From Gammaproteobacteria bacterium (GTDB lineage Bacteria; Pseudomonadota; Gammaproteobacteria; DSM-19610), in assembly GCA_030618475.1 (NCBI GenBank), contig JAUXDG010000119.1, positions 1 through 7,848 on the forward strand: a DNA stretch of 7,848 bases. The letters are read 5' to 3'. Shown in pieces: positions 1 to 6,981 of the stretch (positions within the stretch are counted from its first letter, which is position 1; the number at the start of each line of letters is the position of its first letter). The translations under genes were made by a program, and so were the position numbers. Under the pieces are notes generated by a model that searched no databases, was not told the origin of the DNA, and worked only from the letters and a program-made list of their open reading frames with translations.

Positions 1-2
1 TC

Positions 3-63
3 ATCCCGGATATAGCCACAATGTGGGTAGCCGCCAACAGCTACTGGCCGAATAAATTCGGCC
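3..63. repeat. Cluster of four short palindromes, REP-like element candidate
   Basis: Four small inverted repeats follow one another almost without gaps: ATCC/GGAT at 3-11, CCACA/TGTGG at 16-26, GTAGC/GCTAC at 27-31 and 40-44, and GGCCGAAT/ATTCGGCC at 46-63. On the minus strand the last and strongest stem is preceded by TGTAGG. A GTAG head in front of a palindrome is the known layout of REP elements mobilised by RAYT (TnpA-REP) transposases. The element sits between genes, which also fits. Only one copy is visible here, so repetitiveness in the genome is inferred, not seen. It is not followed by a T run, so it does not look like an intrinsic terminator. Confidence 0.35.
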
Positions 64-117
64 CTACAGAGGAAGAGCCCCCTTAACTTAGTGCCATTCG
101 TATCTGCATTAATTTGA

Positions 118-196
118 GCAGCGCTGGGGCGGGGAGGGTGTCCGGGATTATTACCGCCTGCGGTTTTCCCGCAGGCCCTTGCCGCTTCAGCGCTGC
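118..196. other. Intergenic inverted repeats downstream of the TauE-like gene
   Basis: A perfect 8-bp stem, GCCTGCGG (156-163) with CCGCAGGC (169-176), closes a 5-base loop. It lies inside a wider 9-bp inverted repeat, GCAGCGCTG (118-126) and CAGCGCTGC (188-196). A further small stem, CACC/GGTG at 240-251, has a GAAA tetraloop when read on the minus strand and directly follows the stop codon of the minus-strand permease gene. These structures lie where that transcript should end. No T run follows any of them, so factor-independent termination is not supported. A role in transcript 3' end protection or Rho-linked termination is possible but unproven. The rest of 87-256 shows no credible gene. 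Confidence 0.3.
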
Positions 197-256
197 GGTG
201 TTCAGCGAAGCCACCACCATTGAATACTGCTGCATAGTGCACCTTTCGGTGTCGGG

Positions 257-1012
257 CTAACCCGCTATCAACTTCACCCCGATCACCAGGGTGATCACCT
301 CAAACGCCCGCTTGATCCAGCGGTTACCCTTTTTAATCGCCAGGTGCGCACCAAAATAGCCGCCCAGCAGCGATCCGGCCAGCAATGCCGGTAACCAGCT
401 CCAGCGAATCTCGGACAGAAAACCCAGCGTCACTGCACCCGTACCATTCCAGAAGATACCCACCAGAATCAGGGTATAGGCCACCGCCCGCCGGTAATCA
501 AAACCGAACCAGCGCACCAGCCACAGGGTTACAAACAGTCCGGTGCCGGACGTCAGTGAACCGTTCAGCACACCGATCAGAAAAAGTCCCGCACCACCGA
601 CACGAAAGCCCGTGACATCGCGGTGCCTCACTTCATTGGTCTGTCCGAGCCCCGGGTTTAACCAGGAATACAGACCCAAACCGGCAGTCAAAATACCGAG
701 TGCAATTTCCGCCGCTCGACCGGGAATGTTGATAATCAGCTGGGCACCCAGCACCACACCCGGCAAGCCCGTCGCAAGTATAAATAATGCAAGGCTTTTC
801 TCGAGGCCACCCTCCCTCAAGTGACGCAGCGTCGCGCCGATACCTAAAGCAACACTGGCAACTTTGTGAGTCGCTAAAGCGACGACAAATGGCAAACCCA
901 GAAAGATCAGCGCCGGCAACTGGATGAGGCCGGCACCGCCCCCTGAAAAGGCGGAAAAAATGTTTGCCACCAGGGAAATGAGGAACAAAGTGGTTTGGTC
1001 CAGCAAATTCAT
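257..1012 (-). CDS. TauE/SafE-family membrane permease (probable anion/sulfite exporter type)
   Basis: A polytopic inner-membrane protein of the TauE/SafE (DUF81) family. Known members export sulfite, sulfoacetate or other organosulfur anions, but the substrate cannot be read from sequence. It is almost entirely hydrophobic, consistent with about eight membrane helices. It shows the duplicated family layout: an N-terminal SGGGAGL motif (residues 23-29) followed by LPAL, GLP and ATHK (47-50), and a second-half counterpart SGTGLF (155-160) followed by an aromatic-rich helix and a GSLLGGYFGAHLA stretch. I chose the ATG at 1012 (251 residues, typical length), which starts MNLLDQ. A TTG at 1027 in frame would add five residues. 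Neither has a clear Shine-Dalgarno. It is transcribed divergently from the DUF4124 gene across 33 bases, and nothing beside it points to a sulfur pathway. Confidence 0.85.
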   Translation of the reverse strand: MNLLDQTTLFLISLVANIFSAFSGGGAGLIQLPALIFLGLPFVVALATHKVASVALGIGATLRHLREGGLEKSLALFILATGLPGVVLGAQLIINIPGRAAEIALGILTAGLGLYSWLNPGLGQTNEVRHRDVTGFRVGGAGLFLIGVLNGSLTSGTGLFVTLWLVRWFGFDYRRAVAYTLILVGIFWNGTGAVTLGFLSEIRWSWLPALLAGSLLGGYFGAHLAIKKGNRWIKRAFEVITLVIGVKLIAG

Positions 1013-1045
1013 TATCGATGCAAGCAAACGTCAAACTGAATAGAT

Positions 1046-1699
1046 ATGAGCACAATTTCTCGCATTAAATACTGGTCGGCATTGGCACTGTGCACCAGTC
1101 TGTGGCTTTCAGTTCCATCCCTGCAAGCGGGCAAGCTCTACAAGTGGGTCGATGAGAATGGTCAGACCCGTTATGGTGACCGCATTCCCCCGCAATATGC
1201 AAAGAAAAGTAACGAGACGCTCAACAAACAGGGTGTCGTGGTTGGAAACAAAGCCGCGGCTAAAACCAGGGAACAACTTGCCGAAGAACAACAGCTGGCC
1301 AAGCTGGAGGCTGAACAGGAACTCAAACGCCAGGAGCAGGCGCACCAGGACCGTATCCTGCTGGACACATTCACCAACGAAGATGAAATGATTCTGACAC
1401 GTGATGGTAAAATCGAAGCCATTGAGGCGGTGATCCGCGTCACTAAAAGCCGAACTGAAAAAATCAAGCAACGCCTGGCAAAGCAAAGGCTCAGAGCAGC
1501 CAATCTGGAGCGTTCAGGCAAAGCGGTTCCGCAAAAGCTGCAACAGGGCATTCGCGAAGCGCGCGGTCAGATCCGCTACAATTCAGACTACATCTCAAAC
1601 CGCAGGAAAGCGCAACAGATGATAGGTCAAAAGTTTGAACTGGATATCAAACGTTTTCGCAGCCTGAAAATGGCGGAGGCGGAAGCAGCGTCTGAATAA
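1046..1699 (+). CDS. Secreted DUF4124 domain protein with C-terminal coiled coil
   Basis: The 217-residue product begins with a Sec signal peptide: a short basic start, a hydrophobic core (about residues 10-24) and a likely cleavage after A28 (SLQA|GK). The mature N terminus carries the DUF4124 signature GKLYKWVDENGQ, continuing TRYGDRIPP (residues 29-49), a short beta-rich module common in proteobacterial envelope proteins and of unknown function. The rest, about residues 70-210, is charged and heptad-like, rich in Lys, Glu, Gln and Arg. It suggests two or more coiled-coil helices broken around GKAVPQ (158-163). No lipobox and no later membrane span is visible, so a soluble periplasmic protein is expected. 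The upstream region overlaps the start of the divergent permease gene, so its promoter probably lies inside that coding sequence. The family call is firm; the role is unknown. Confidence 0.85.
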   Translation: MSTISRIKYWSALALCTSLWLSVPSLQAGKLYKWVDENGQTRYGDRIPPQYAKKSNETLNKQGVVVGNKAAAKTREQLAEEQQLAKLEAEQELKRQEQAHQDRILLDTFTNEDEMILTRDGKIEAIEAVIRVTKSRTEKIKQRLAKQRLRAANLERSGKAVPQKLQQGIREARGQIRYNSDYISNRRKAQQMIGQKFELDIKRFRSLKMAEAEAASE

Positions 1700-1714
1700 C
1701 CCCCCCCAAAATGC
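1700..1714. other. Convergent gene junction with C8 homopolymer
   Basis: Only 15 bases separate the stop codons of the plus-strand DUF4124 gene (TAA at 1697-1699) and the minus-strand argB gene (TAG at 1717-1715). Eight consecutive C residues (1700-1707) are followed by four A. There is no hairpin with a T tail for either transcript. Because the run lies outside both reading frames, slippage or a sequencing length error here would not alter either protein. Confidence 0.6.
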
Positions 1715-2608
1715 CTAACCCCGAATCAGGGTACCAACGCCCTGATCGGTAAACAGCTCTATCAGAACCGCGTGCTCGACACGCCCGTCTATGATGTGCG
1801 AACTTCGTACGCCGGATTTAACTGCTGACAAAGCGCACTGGATTTTCGGCAACATACCACCGTGAATGGTGCCGTCTGCAATCAGCTTATCGACCTCAGC
1901 GGCCGTCATTCCGGTCAGCAGCTGACCCTGCTTATCGAGTAAACCCGTGGTATTGGTCAGCAGGATGAGCTTTTCCGCACCCATCACCTCGGCTACACGC
2001 CCCGCCACCAGATCTGCATTGATGTTATAGGAATGCCCGTCCTCACCGACGCCTATCGGTGCAATGACAGGGATAAAATCGCCTGAAACCAGCATGTCCA
2101 CGACTGAAGTGTCAACGCTGGCCACTTCACCCACATGACCAATATCGATAATCTCGGGCACTTCCAGTTCCGGCGAGTTTCTGGTGATTGTCAGCTTGCG
2201 CGCATGAATCAAGTCCCCGTCCTTGCCGGTCAATCCCACCGCCCGGCCACCATGGCGGCTGATGAGACTGACAATATCCTTGTTCACCAGTCCACCCAGC
2301 ACCATTTCCACCACGTCCATGGTTTCGCTATCGGTCACACGCATACCGTCGACAAACCGGCTTTCCTTGCCAATCTTCTCCAGCAAGTGGCCAATCTGCG
2401 GCCCGCCACCGTGTACAACCACCGGGTTGATACCGACCAGACGCATCAATACGATATCGCGTGCAAAACCGCTTTTCAGTCGCTCATCCACCATGGCATT
2501 GCCGCCGTACTTAACCACAATGGTTTTACCGCGAAAACGGCGTATGTAAGGCAGCGCCTCACCCAGAACCCGGGCGACTTCGGTAGCTTTATCTGAACTA
2601 AGACTCAT
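1715..2608 (-). CDS. argB: Acetylglutamate kinase (EC 2.7.2.8)
   Basis: Phosphorylates N-acetyl-L-glutamate with ATP, the second step of arginine biosynthesis, in the cytoplasm. The 297-residue protein is a full-length amino acid kinase fold. Visible are VVKYGGNAM with K33 of the phosphate-binding region, the substrate loop HGGGPQIG (66-73), GMRVTD (88-93), NKD (109-111), SYNINADLVAG (193-203) and GGMLPKI with K255. The first 25 residues (ending ALPYIRRF) form the extra N-terminal helix found in hexameric, arginine-inhibited enzymes such as that of Pseudomonas and missing from the E. coli enzyme. Together with the C-terminal ELFTDQGVGT stretch, this predicts feedback inhibition by arginine. 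The ATG lies 2 bases after the algC stop and has no clear Shine-Dalgarno, suggesting translational coupling as last gene of the operon. No pyrE follows, unlike in Pseudomonas. Confidence 0.97.
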   Translation of the reverse strand: MSLSSDKATEVARVLGEALPYIRRFRGKTIVVKYGGNAMVDERLKSGFARDIVLMRLVGINPVVVHGGGPQIGHLLEKIGKESRFVDGMRVTDSETMDVVEMVLGGLVNKDIVSLISRHGGRAVGLTGKDGDLIHARKLTITRNSPELEVPEIIDIGHVGEVASVDTSVVDMLVSGDFIPVIAPIGVGEDGHSYNINADLVAGRVAEVMGAEKLILLTNTTGLLDKQGQLLTGMTAAEVDKLIADGTIHGGMLPKIQCALSAVKSGVRSSHIIDGRVEHAVLIELFTDQGVGTLIRG

Positions 2609-2610
2609 AA

Positions 2611-5178
2611 TCAGAATGGAAGTGACAGGTTGGAATCCGCCTGCAACATGGCGCTGCGAAATTCATCCTGAATACGACTCATGGCGAGTTCATCGTCAGC
2701 TTCGAAACGCAGTACCAGACAGGGCATGGTATTGGAGGCGCGCACCAGCCCCCAACCATCATCAAACTCAACACGCAAACCGTCGACTGTCACCACACGG
2801 GCATTTTCAAAATGGGCGCCGTTGAGCAATTTTTCCATAAATACGTGGGGCTGGCCTTCGAGCATCGGAACATCCAGTTCCGGCGTGTTCATGCTGTCCG
2901 GCAGCGCCGCAAAAATATCACTGGAGTTGCGCGTATCGTTGGCGAGTATCTCCAGCAGGCGGGCCGCTGAATATATGCCATCATCAAAACCGAACCAGCG
3001 CTCCTTGAAGTAAATATGGCCACTCATCTCACCGGCCAATAAAGCACCGGTTTCCTTCATCTTGGCCTTGATCAGGGAATGTCCGCTGGCCCACATCAGC
3101 CCTTCACCGCCATATTCGGCAATAACGTTGGCGACATGACGCGAACATTTCACATCGTAGATAATCTGTGCACCGGGATTGCGCGACAAGACGTCTATGG
3201 CGAGCAGCATCAACAGGCGATCCGGCCAGATAATTTCACCCTGTGAACTGACGATCACCATGCGGTCCCCATCACCATCAAATGCGATACCGAGTTCTGC
3301 GCCCTGCTCCTGTACCGCCTTGATCAACGCAGCGAGATTTTCTGTTTTACCGGGATCCGGATGGTGGTTCGGAAAGTTTCCGTCAATTTCACAGAACAGC
3401 TCGATCACTTCGCAACCAAGCGCGCGCAGCAATTTCGGCGCAGCCTCACCAGCCACGCCGTTACCACAGTCCACCACCAATTTAATGGGACGAACAAGCT
3501 GCACATCAGACTTAACACGCTCGATATAATCAGGCAGCACATCTATTTGTTCCACACCGCCTTCCCCGGTCAGCAAATCACCCGATTCGATACGCCGACG
3601 CAGCCCGTCTATGGCCTCGCCGGCCAGCGTTTCTCCAGCCAATACGATTTTGAAACCGTTATATTCCGACGGGTTGTGGCTGCCGGTAACCATAACACCG
3701 GAGTTGATATCCAGATGCTCGGTGGCAAAGTAGAGTACCGGTGTGGGAACCTGCCCAAGATCCTTGACATCGCGCCCTGTCGCTTTCAGGCCACGAATCA
3801 TGGCAGCGGCCAGATCCGGGCTCGATAAACGCCCGTCACACCCCACCAATACTGCCTGCTCACCGCGATAGTAGGCCTCACTGCCTATGGCCCGTCCGAT
3901 TTCATAGGCAATATCCTCTGTCAGTGTATCGCCGACAACACCGCGAATATCGTAGGCTCGGAAAATACCGGGATCCAGCGTGTTTTCTTCGACATCAACC
4001 CTGGAGATATCCAGCGCGCTGTTATCGAACAGCAGATCGGCTTCGACCTCATCCACAACATTCCGATCCTCGGTATTCGCTGCATCCTGGGCCCGGCCAG
4101 TCGTACCAGCCATGTCTGAAATCGGGCGTTCGACAGCCGAACTGGCTGTGCGCGTCATCAATTCAATGGTGTCATGCATCTCGGCCAGTGTATTCGGATA
4201 CTCCGACTTAAGCCGGTCATCGCGCATATCCTTCACGATCGCTAACAGCGTTGCCTGATCATTACGCAAAGCCAGGCCCAGCCTGCGGAACACAAACCAG
4301 ACAACACCCAGTAACAACAGTGCCGCAGCAACCGTGGCAATGCCCGCTGTAGTCAGCAACACACCACCGCTTGCCCGACGCGGATCAGATGGCCAGTAAG
4401 CCACGCGCCAGCGACTGCCGGTGACAACAAGCTGGCTGTCTGCCGACCCTTGCCTGAATTGAGCAGCGCCGTGACTGCCCAGCACCAGCGGGACGTTCCC
4501 AGCCCATTGCTGGAGCTCTACATAGCCATCCGCCTGGCCGCGATTCAGCTGTTCCTGTAGCAACTGAAGCGGAAAACTTACCATTAAGTTGCCTGCAATA
4601 TGCTGGCCGGAAGGATCAGGAATCCGCCGTACCAGGCTGACATGTTCTTGTTCTGTCCCGGACATATGCACTTCCAGGGGTGGCGGAGTGTCCTTGGTTT
4701 CTGACTGCCTCAGCAGGTCCAGAGCGGCATAACTGATCGGGGGACTGGCTTGCAGATCCACCGCCTCGATTCCAGCTGGTAACAGTTGCACCCGAATAGA
4801 CGAAGGAAACAGATAAGTCAGCGACTCTGCTTTGTCAGCGATGTCCTGCTCGGAGGCGTCCACCATGAGACGTCCGAGCTGCGGGTCTTTGCTGACCCGA
4901 TCAGCGGTCGCAGCCTGGTGGTCCACCCATTGGCGATAACCACTGGCAAACAGCTCGGCCTCCAAATCAGACTGCTTCTGTGCAGCCGCTTTGAGTTGCA
5001 GCACCGTTTGCAAGTACACAATAACGGGTGGAAGCGCAATTAACAGCGCAGCCACAACCAGCAGCAGGATCATCTGACTGCGCAGACTCAAGCGGCTGAC
5101 AGGTGTAGCAGCAGAAGATTTTCTGGCAGGTTTGGCTTTAGCCTGTGTCTCTTTACCCGAGCCGAAAGGTAATTTCAT
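2611..5178 (-). CDS. algC: Phosphomannomutase/phosphoglucomutase with N-terminal membrane sensor-like module (long AlgC)
   Basis: Interconverts hexose 1- and 6-phosphates (mannose, glucose) to supply precursors for LPS, exopolysaccharide and related sugars. Numbering is from the ATG at 5178 (855 residues). The catalytic half (about 400-855) matches the 463-residue Pseudomonas AlgC throughout: FRAYDIRG (406-413), phosphoserine loop TGSHNP with S500, metal loop DGDGDR (634-639), sugar-binding GEMSGH (716-721) and phosphate-binding RASNTMP (813-819). In front lie a basic cytoplasmic tail, a membrane span (about 35-57), about 210 periplasmic residues, a second span (about 272-297) ending FRR, and an acidic linker of about 100 residues beginning like a HAMP or helical stalk. 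The topology resembles Cache-type sensors and keeps the enzyme cytoplasmic at the membrane. As I recall, long forms are annotated in other gammaproteobacteria; the role of the N-terminal part is not established. The gene lies between dut and argB. Confidence 0.95.
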   Translation of the reverse strand: MKLPFGSGKETQAKAKPARKSSAATPVSRLSLRSQMILLLVVAALLIALPPVIVYLQTVLQLKAAAQKQSDLEAELFASGYRQWVDHQAATADRVSKDPQLGRLMVDASEQDIADKAESLTYLFPSSIRVQLLPAGIEAVDLQASPPISYAALDLLRQSETKDTPPPLEVHMSGTEQEHVSLVRRIPDPSGQHIAGNLMVSFPLQLLQEQLNRGQADGYVELQQWAGNVPLVLGSHGAAQFRQGSADSQLVVTGSRWRVAYWPSDPRRASGGVLLTTAGIATVAAALLLLGVVWFVFRRLGLALRNDQATLLAIVKDMRDDRLKSEYPNTLAEMHDTIELMTRTASSAVERPISDMAGTTGRAQDAANTEDRNVVDEVEADLLFDNSALDISRVDVEENTLDPGIFRAYDIRGVVGDTLTEDIAYEIGRAIGSEAYYRGEQAVLVGCDGRLSSPDLAAAMIRGLKATGRDVKDLGQVPTPVLYFATEHLDINSGVMVTGSHNPSEYNGFKIVLAGETLAGEAIDGLRRRIESGDLLTGEGGVEQIDVLPDYIERVKSDVQLVRPIKLVVDCGNGVAGEAAPKLLRALGCEVIELFCEIDGNFPNHHPDPGKTENLAALIKAVQEQGAELGIAFDGDGDRMVIVSSQGEIIWPDRLLMLLAIDVLSRNPGAQIIYDVKCSRHVANVIAEYGGEGLMWASGHSLIKAKMKETGALLAGEMSGHIYFKERWFGFDDGIYSAARLLEILANDTRNSSDIFAALPDSMNTPELDVPMLEGQPHVFMEKLLNGAHFENARVVTVDGLRVEFDDGWGLVRASNTMPCLVLRFEADDELAMSRIQDEFRSAMLQADSNLSLPF

Positions 5179-5182
5179 CACA

Positions 5183-5188
5183 CTCCCT
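5183..5188 (-). promoter_or_regulatory. Ribosome binding site fixing the algC start
   Basis: On the minus strand AGGGAG precedes TGTG and then ATG. A GTG at 5181, directly before that ATG and in frame, would leave a one-base gap to the Shine-Dalgarno, too short to work. The ATG at 5178 is 4 bases away and is therefore preferred. The site sits in the 32-base gap after the dut stop, so algC has its own initiation signal, while argB downstream has none that is clear. Confidence 0.6.
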
Positions 5189-5210
5189 GAGTAGCGCTGC
5201 TTAGTAAATC

Positions 5211-5666
5211 CTAGGCTCGTCCGGTATGACCGAATCCACCCGCTCCTCGATTACTATCGGCAAAATCTTCAACAACTTCAAACCCGGCACGTACCACCGG
5301 CACAAAAATCATCTGCGCAATGCGTTCCCCGGGCTCAATGGTAAAAGGCGCGCTGCCGCGATTCCAGCACGACACGTAAAGTTGCCCCTGATAATCAGAG
5401 TCAATAAGCCCGACCAGGTTGCCCAGTACAATGCCGTGCTTGTGACCCAGGCCGGATCGCGGCAACAGCACAGCGGCCAGACCCGGGTCGGAAATATGAA
5501 TGGCGACCCCGGTTGGCAACAACTCGGTCTGGCCCGGTTGCAGATTCAGGGCCTGATCCAGACAGGCGCGCAAATCCATGCCCGCTGAACCGTCAGTCGC
5601 ATAATCCGGTAAGGGATATTCCCTGCCAATTCGGGGATCGAGAATTTTAAGCTGAATGCTTTGCAT
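5211..5666 (-). CDS. dut: dUTP diphosphatase (dUTPase, EC 3.6.1.23)
   Basis: Hydrolyses dUTP to dUMP and pyrophosphate, keeping uracil out of DNA and feeding dTMP synthesis. At 151 residues it has the same length as the E. coli trimeric enzyme. All five family motifs are present in order: AGMDLRA (28-34), PRSGLGHKHG (69-78), GNLVGLIDSDYQGQ (82-95) with the catalytic aspartate D91, PGERIAQMIF (112-121), and the flexible C-terminal arm RGAGGFGHTGR (140-150) that closes over the substrate. The ATG at 5666 is preceded by GGAG at a 4-base spacing, inside the end of coaBC, and the two genes overlap by 20 bases, which indicates coupled translation. The coaBC-dut pairing is conserved across many proteobacteria. 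Confidence 0.97.
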   Translation of the reverse strand: MQSIQLKILDPRIGREYPLPDYATDGSAGMDLRACLDQALNLQPGQTELLPTGVAIHISDPGLAAVLLPRSGLGHKHGIVLGNLVGLIDSDYQGQLYVSCWNRGSAPFTIEPGERIAQMIFVPVVRAGFEVVEDFADSNRGAGGFGHTGRA

Positions 5667-6882
5667 GGTACTCCGAAGATATCTGCTTATTGGACCGTTG
5701 TGGATACAAGCTGGCGACTTTTTCGATCAACTGATGCGCCAGACGGGCCTTGGAATCTTTTGGCAGCCAGCACGTGCCGCCCTCCCAGACCAGTAACAAT
5801 TCATTGTCGTCGCTTTCAAACCCCCGCCCATTGCCAACCCGGTTGGCGGCGATCAATTCGACACCCTTGCGCAGGCGTTTTTTCTGCGCGTGCTGTTCCA
5901 ACTGCTCGGTTTCTGCGGCAAAACCAACGCAGAATGGCCGGTGATCCAGCGCCGCAACCGTCGCCAGGATATCCGTTACCGGTTCCAGCTGCAGTGAGGT
6001 GTCAGCCACCGGCTTTTTGATTTTTTGCTGCGCCGGCTTGGCCGGCCGGTAGTCTGCAACTGCCGCGGTTGCTATGAACAGATCACAATCCGTTATCCTC
6101 TCCAGGACAGCTTCAAGCATTTCCTGGCCAGACTCGACCCTCACTCGCTGCACTCCAGGCGGCACATCGAGCAGCACCGGACCGCTGACAAGTTCGACAC
6201 TGGCACCGGCTTCCCGCGCCGCCCGGGCGATGGCGTAACCCATTTTCCCGCTACTGCGATTGCTGAGAAAACGAACTGGATCAATGGGTTCTCGGGTCGG
6301 CCCGGCAGTCACCACGACTTTCAAACCGGCCAGCCGCGCACTGCAAAACGCATCAGACAAGGCCTGCAACAAGGCCTGCGGTTCCAGCATGCGTCCCGGC
6401 CCCACCTCTCCACAGGCCTGCTCACCGTCAGCCGGGCCGCATATCTGCACGCCACGCCTGCGCAACAGCTCGACGTTATCCCGGGTGGCCGCGTGCCGCC
6501 ACATCGCCTGGTTCATGGCCGGCGCCACCATCAGCGGCGCCTCACTGGCCAGACAGACCGCCGCCAGCAGATCATCAGCCCGCCCGTGTGCCAGGCGTGC
6601 GAGGCTATCCGCGGTCGCCGGTGCAATCAGAATTCGGTCAGCCCAGCGTGCCAGCTCGATGTGGTCCATGCCGGTCCTGTCGTCAGACCAGTCGCTGAGC
6701 ACCGGTTCCCCGGTCAGCGCCTGAAAAGTCCGAGCGGTGATAAACTCTGATGCCGCCGCGGTCATAACCACTCTTACCCGGGCGCCGTCAGCGCGCAGAC
6801 GGCGAACCAGCTCAGCACTTTTGTAGGCGGCAATCCCACCGCAAACACCGAGCAGAATCCGCTTTTGAGAAAGGTTATTCAT
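5647..6882 (-). CDS. coaBC: Bifunctional phosphopantothenoylcysteine decarboxylase / phosphopantothenate-cysteine ligase
   Basis: Catalyses two consecutive steps of coenzyme A synthesis: CTP-dependent joining of 4'-phosphopantothenate and cysteine (CoaB), then FMN-dependent decarboxylation to 4'-phosphopantetheine (CoaC). The 411-residue protein has the usual fused order. The CoaC flavoprotein domain (about 1-185) shows GGIAAYK (15-21), catalytic H74 in GMDHIELARWAD, the PAMN motif (121-124) and C157 in the flap ACGEVGPGRM. The CoaB domain (about 187-395) shows TAGPTREPIDPVRFLSNRSS with N208, AAVADYRP (273-280) and KIKK (287-290) with the expected active-site lysine, plus GFAAET (320-325). 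The last 20 residues are a polar tail that overlaps dut. It is first gene of the minus-strand operon. The ATG at 6882 lacks a good Shine-Dalgarno, and its promoter should lie in the gap shared with radC. Confidence 0.97.
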   Translation of the reverse strand: MNNLSQKRILLGVCGGIAAYKSAELVRRLRADGARVRVVMTAAASEFITARTFQALTGEPVLSDWSDDRTGMDHIELARWADRILIAPATADSLARLAHGRADDLLAAVCLASEAPLMVAPAMNQAMWRHAATRDNVELLRRRGVQICGPADGEQACGEVGPGRMLEPQALLQALSDAFCSARLAGLKVVVTAGPTREPIDPVRFLSNRSSGKMGYAIARAAREAGASVELVSGPVLLDVPPGVQRVRVESGQEMLEAVLERITDCDLFIATAAVADYRPAKPAQQKIKKPVADTSLQLEPVTDILATVAALDHRPFCVGFAAETEQLEQHAQKKRLRKGVELIAANRVGNGRGFESDDNELLLVWEGGTCWLPKDSKARLAHQLIEKVASLYPQRSNKQISSEYHAKHSA

Positions 6883-6945
6883 TGCCAGGAAGTGTACCAG
6901 AACCGGCCCGAGCGGAAAGGGATGCTGAAAAATACGGACTCGCGC

Positions 6946-6974
6946 TTTACACGGCTATGTCGGCGTTACATGAT
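6946..6974 (+). promoter_or_regulatory. Possible sigma70 promoter for radC
   Basis: TTTACA (6946-6951) and CATGAT (6969-6974) are separated by 17 bases. The -35 box matches 5 of 6 consensus positions and the -10 box 4 of 6. A transcript would start near 6981, at the edge of the stem-loop at 6982-7015. The match is modest and could be chance. No better plus-strand candidate was found between coaBC and radC. Confidence 0.25.
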
Positions 6975-6981
6975 GCAGTTT

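Noticed and set aside
3..86. Open plus-strand frame ending at the TAA at 84-86, with NKFGP near its end slightly recalling a DUF805 C terminus
   Set aside because: It is only 27 residues, enters from the window edge, and runs through four consecutive palindromes. Too little evidence to call a partial gene.
1013..1027. TTG start at 1027 for the TauE-like permease
   Set aside because: It adds only five residues to a protein that already starts normally with ATG, and has no ribosome binding site.
1725..1746. 7-bp stem ATCAGGG/CCCTGAT as a terminator for argB or the DUF4124 gene
   Set aside because: It lies in the conserved TDQGVGT coding region of argB, has an 8-base loop, and is not followed by a T run on either strand.
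6025..6750. Long plus-strand open frames inside coaBC, with similar ones inside algC and argB
   Set aside because: They are antisense to fully conserved enzymes, with Arg-, Pro- and His-rich translations typical of shadow frames and no recognisable domain.
6883..6912. Minus-strand TACACT preceded by TGG as an extended -10 promoter for coaBC
   Set aside because: It would start transcription almost at the coaBC ATG, and no acceptable -35 box lies upstream, so it is probably chance.
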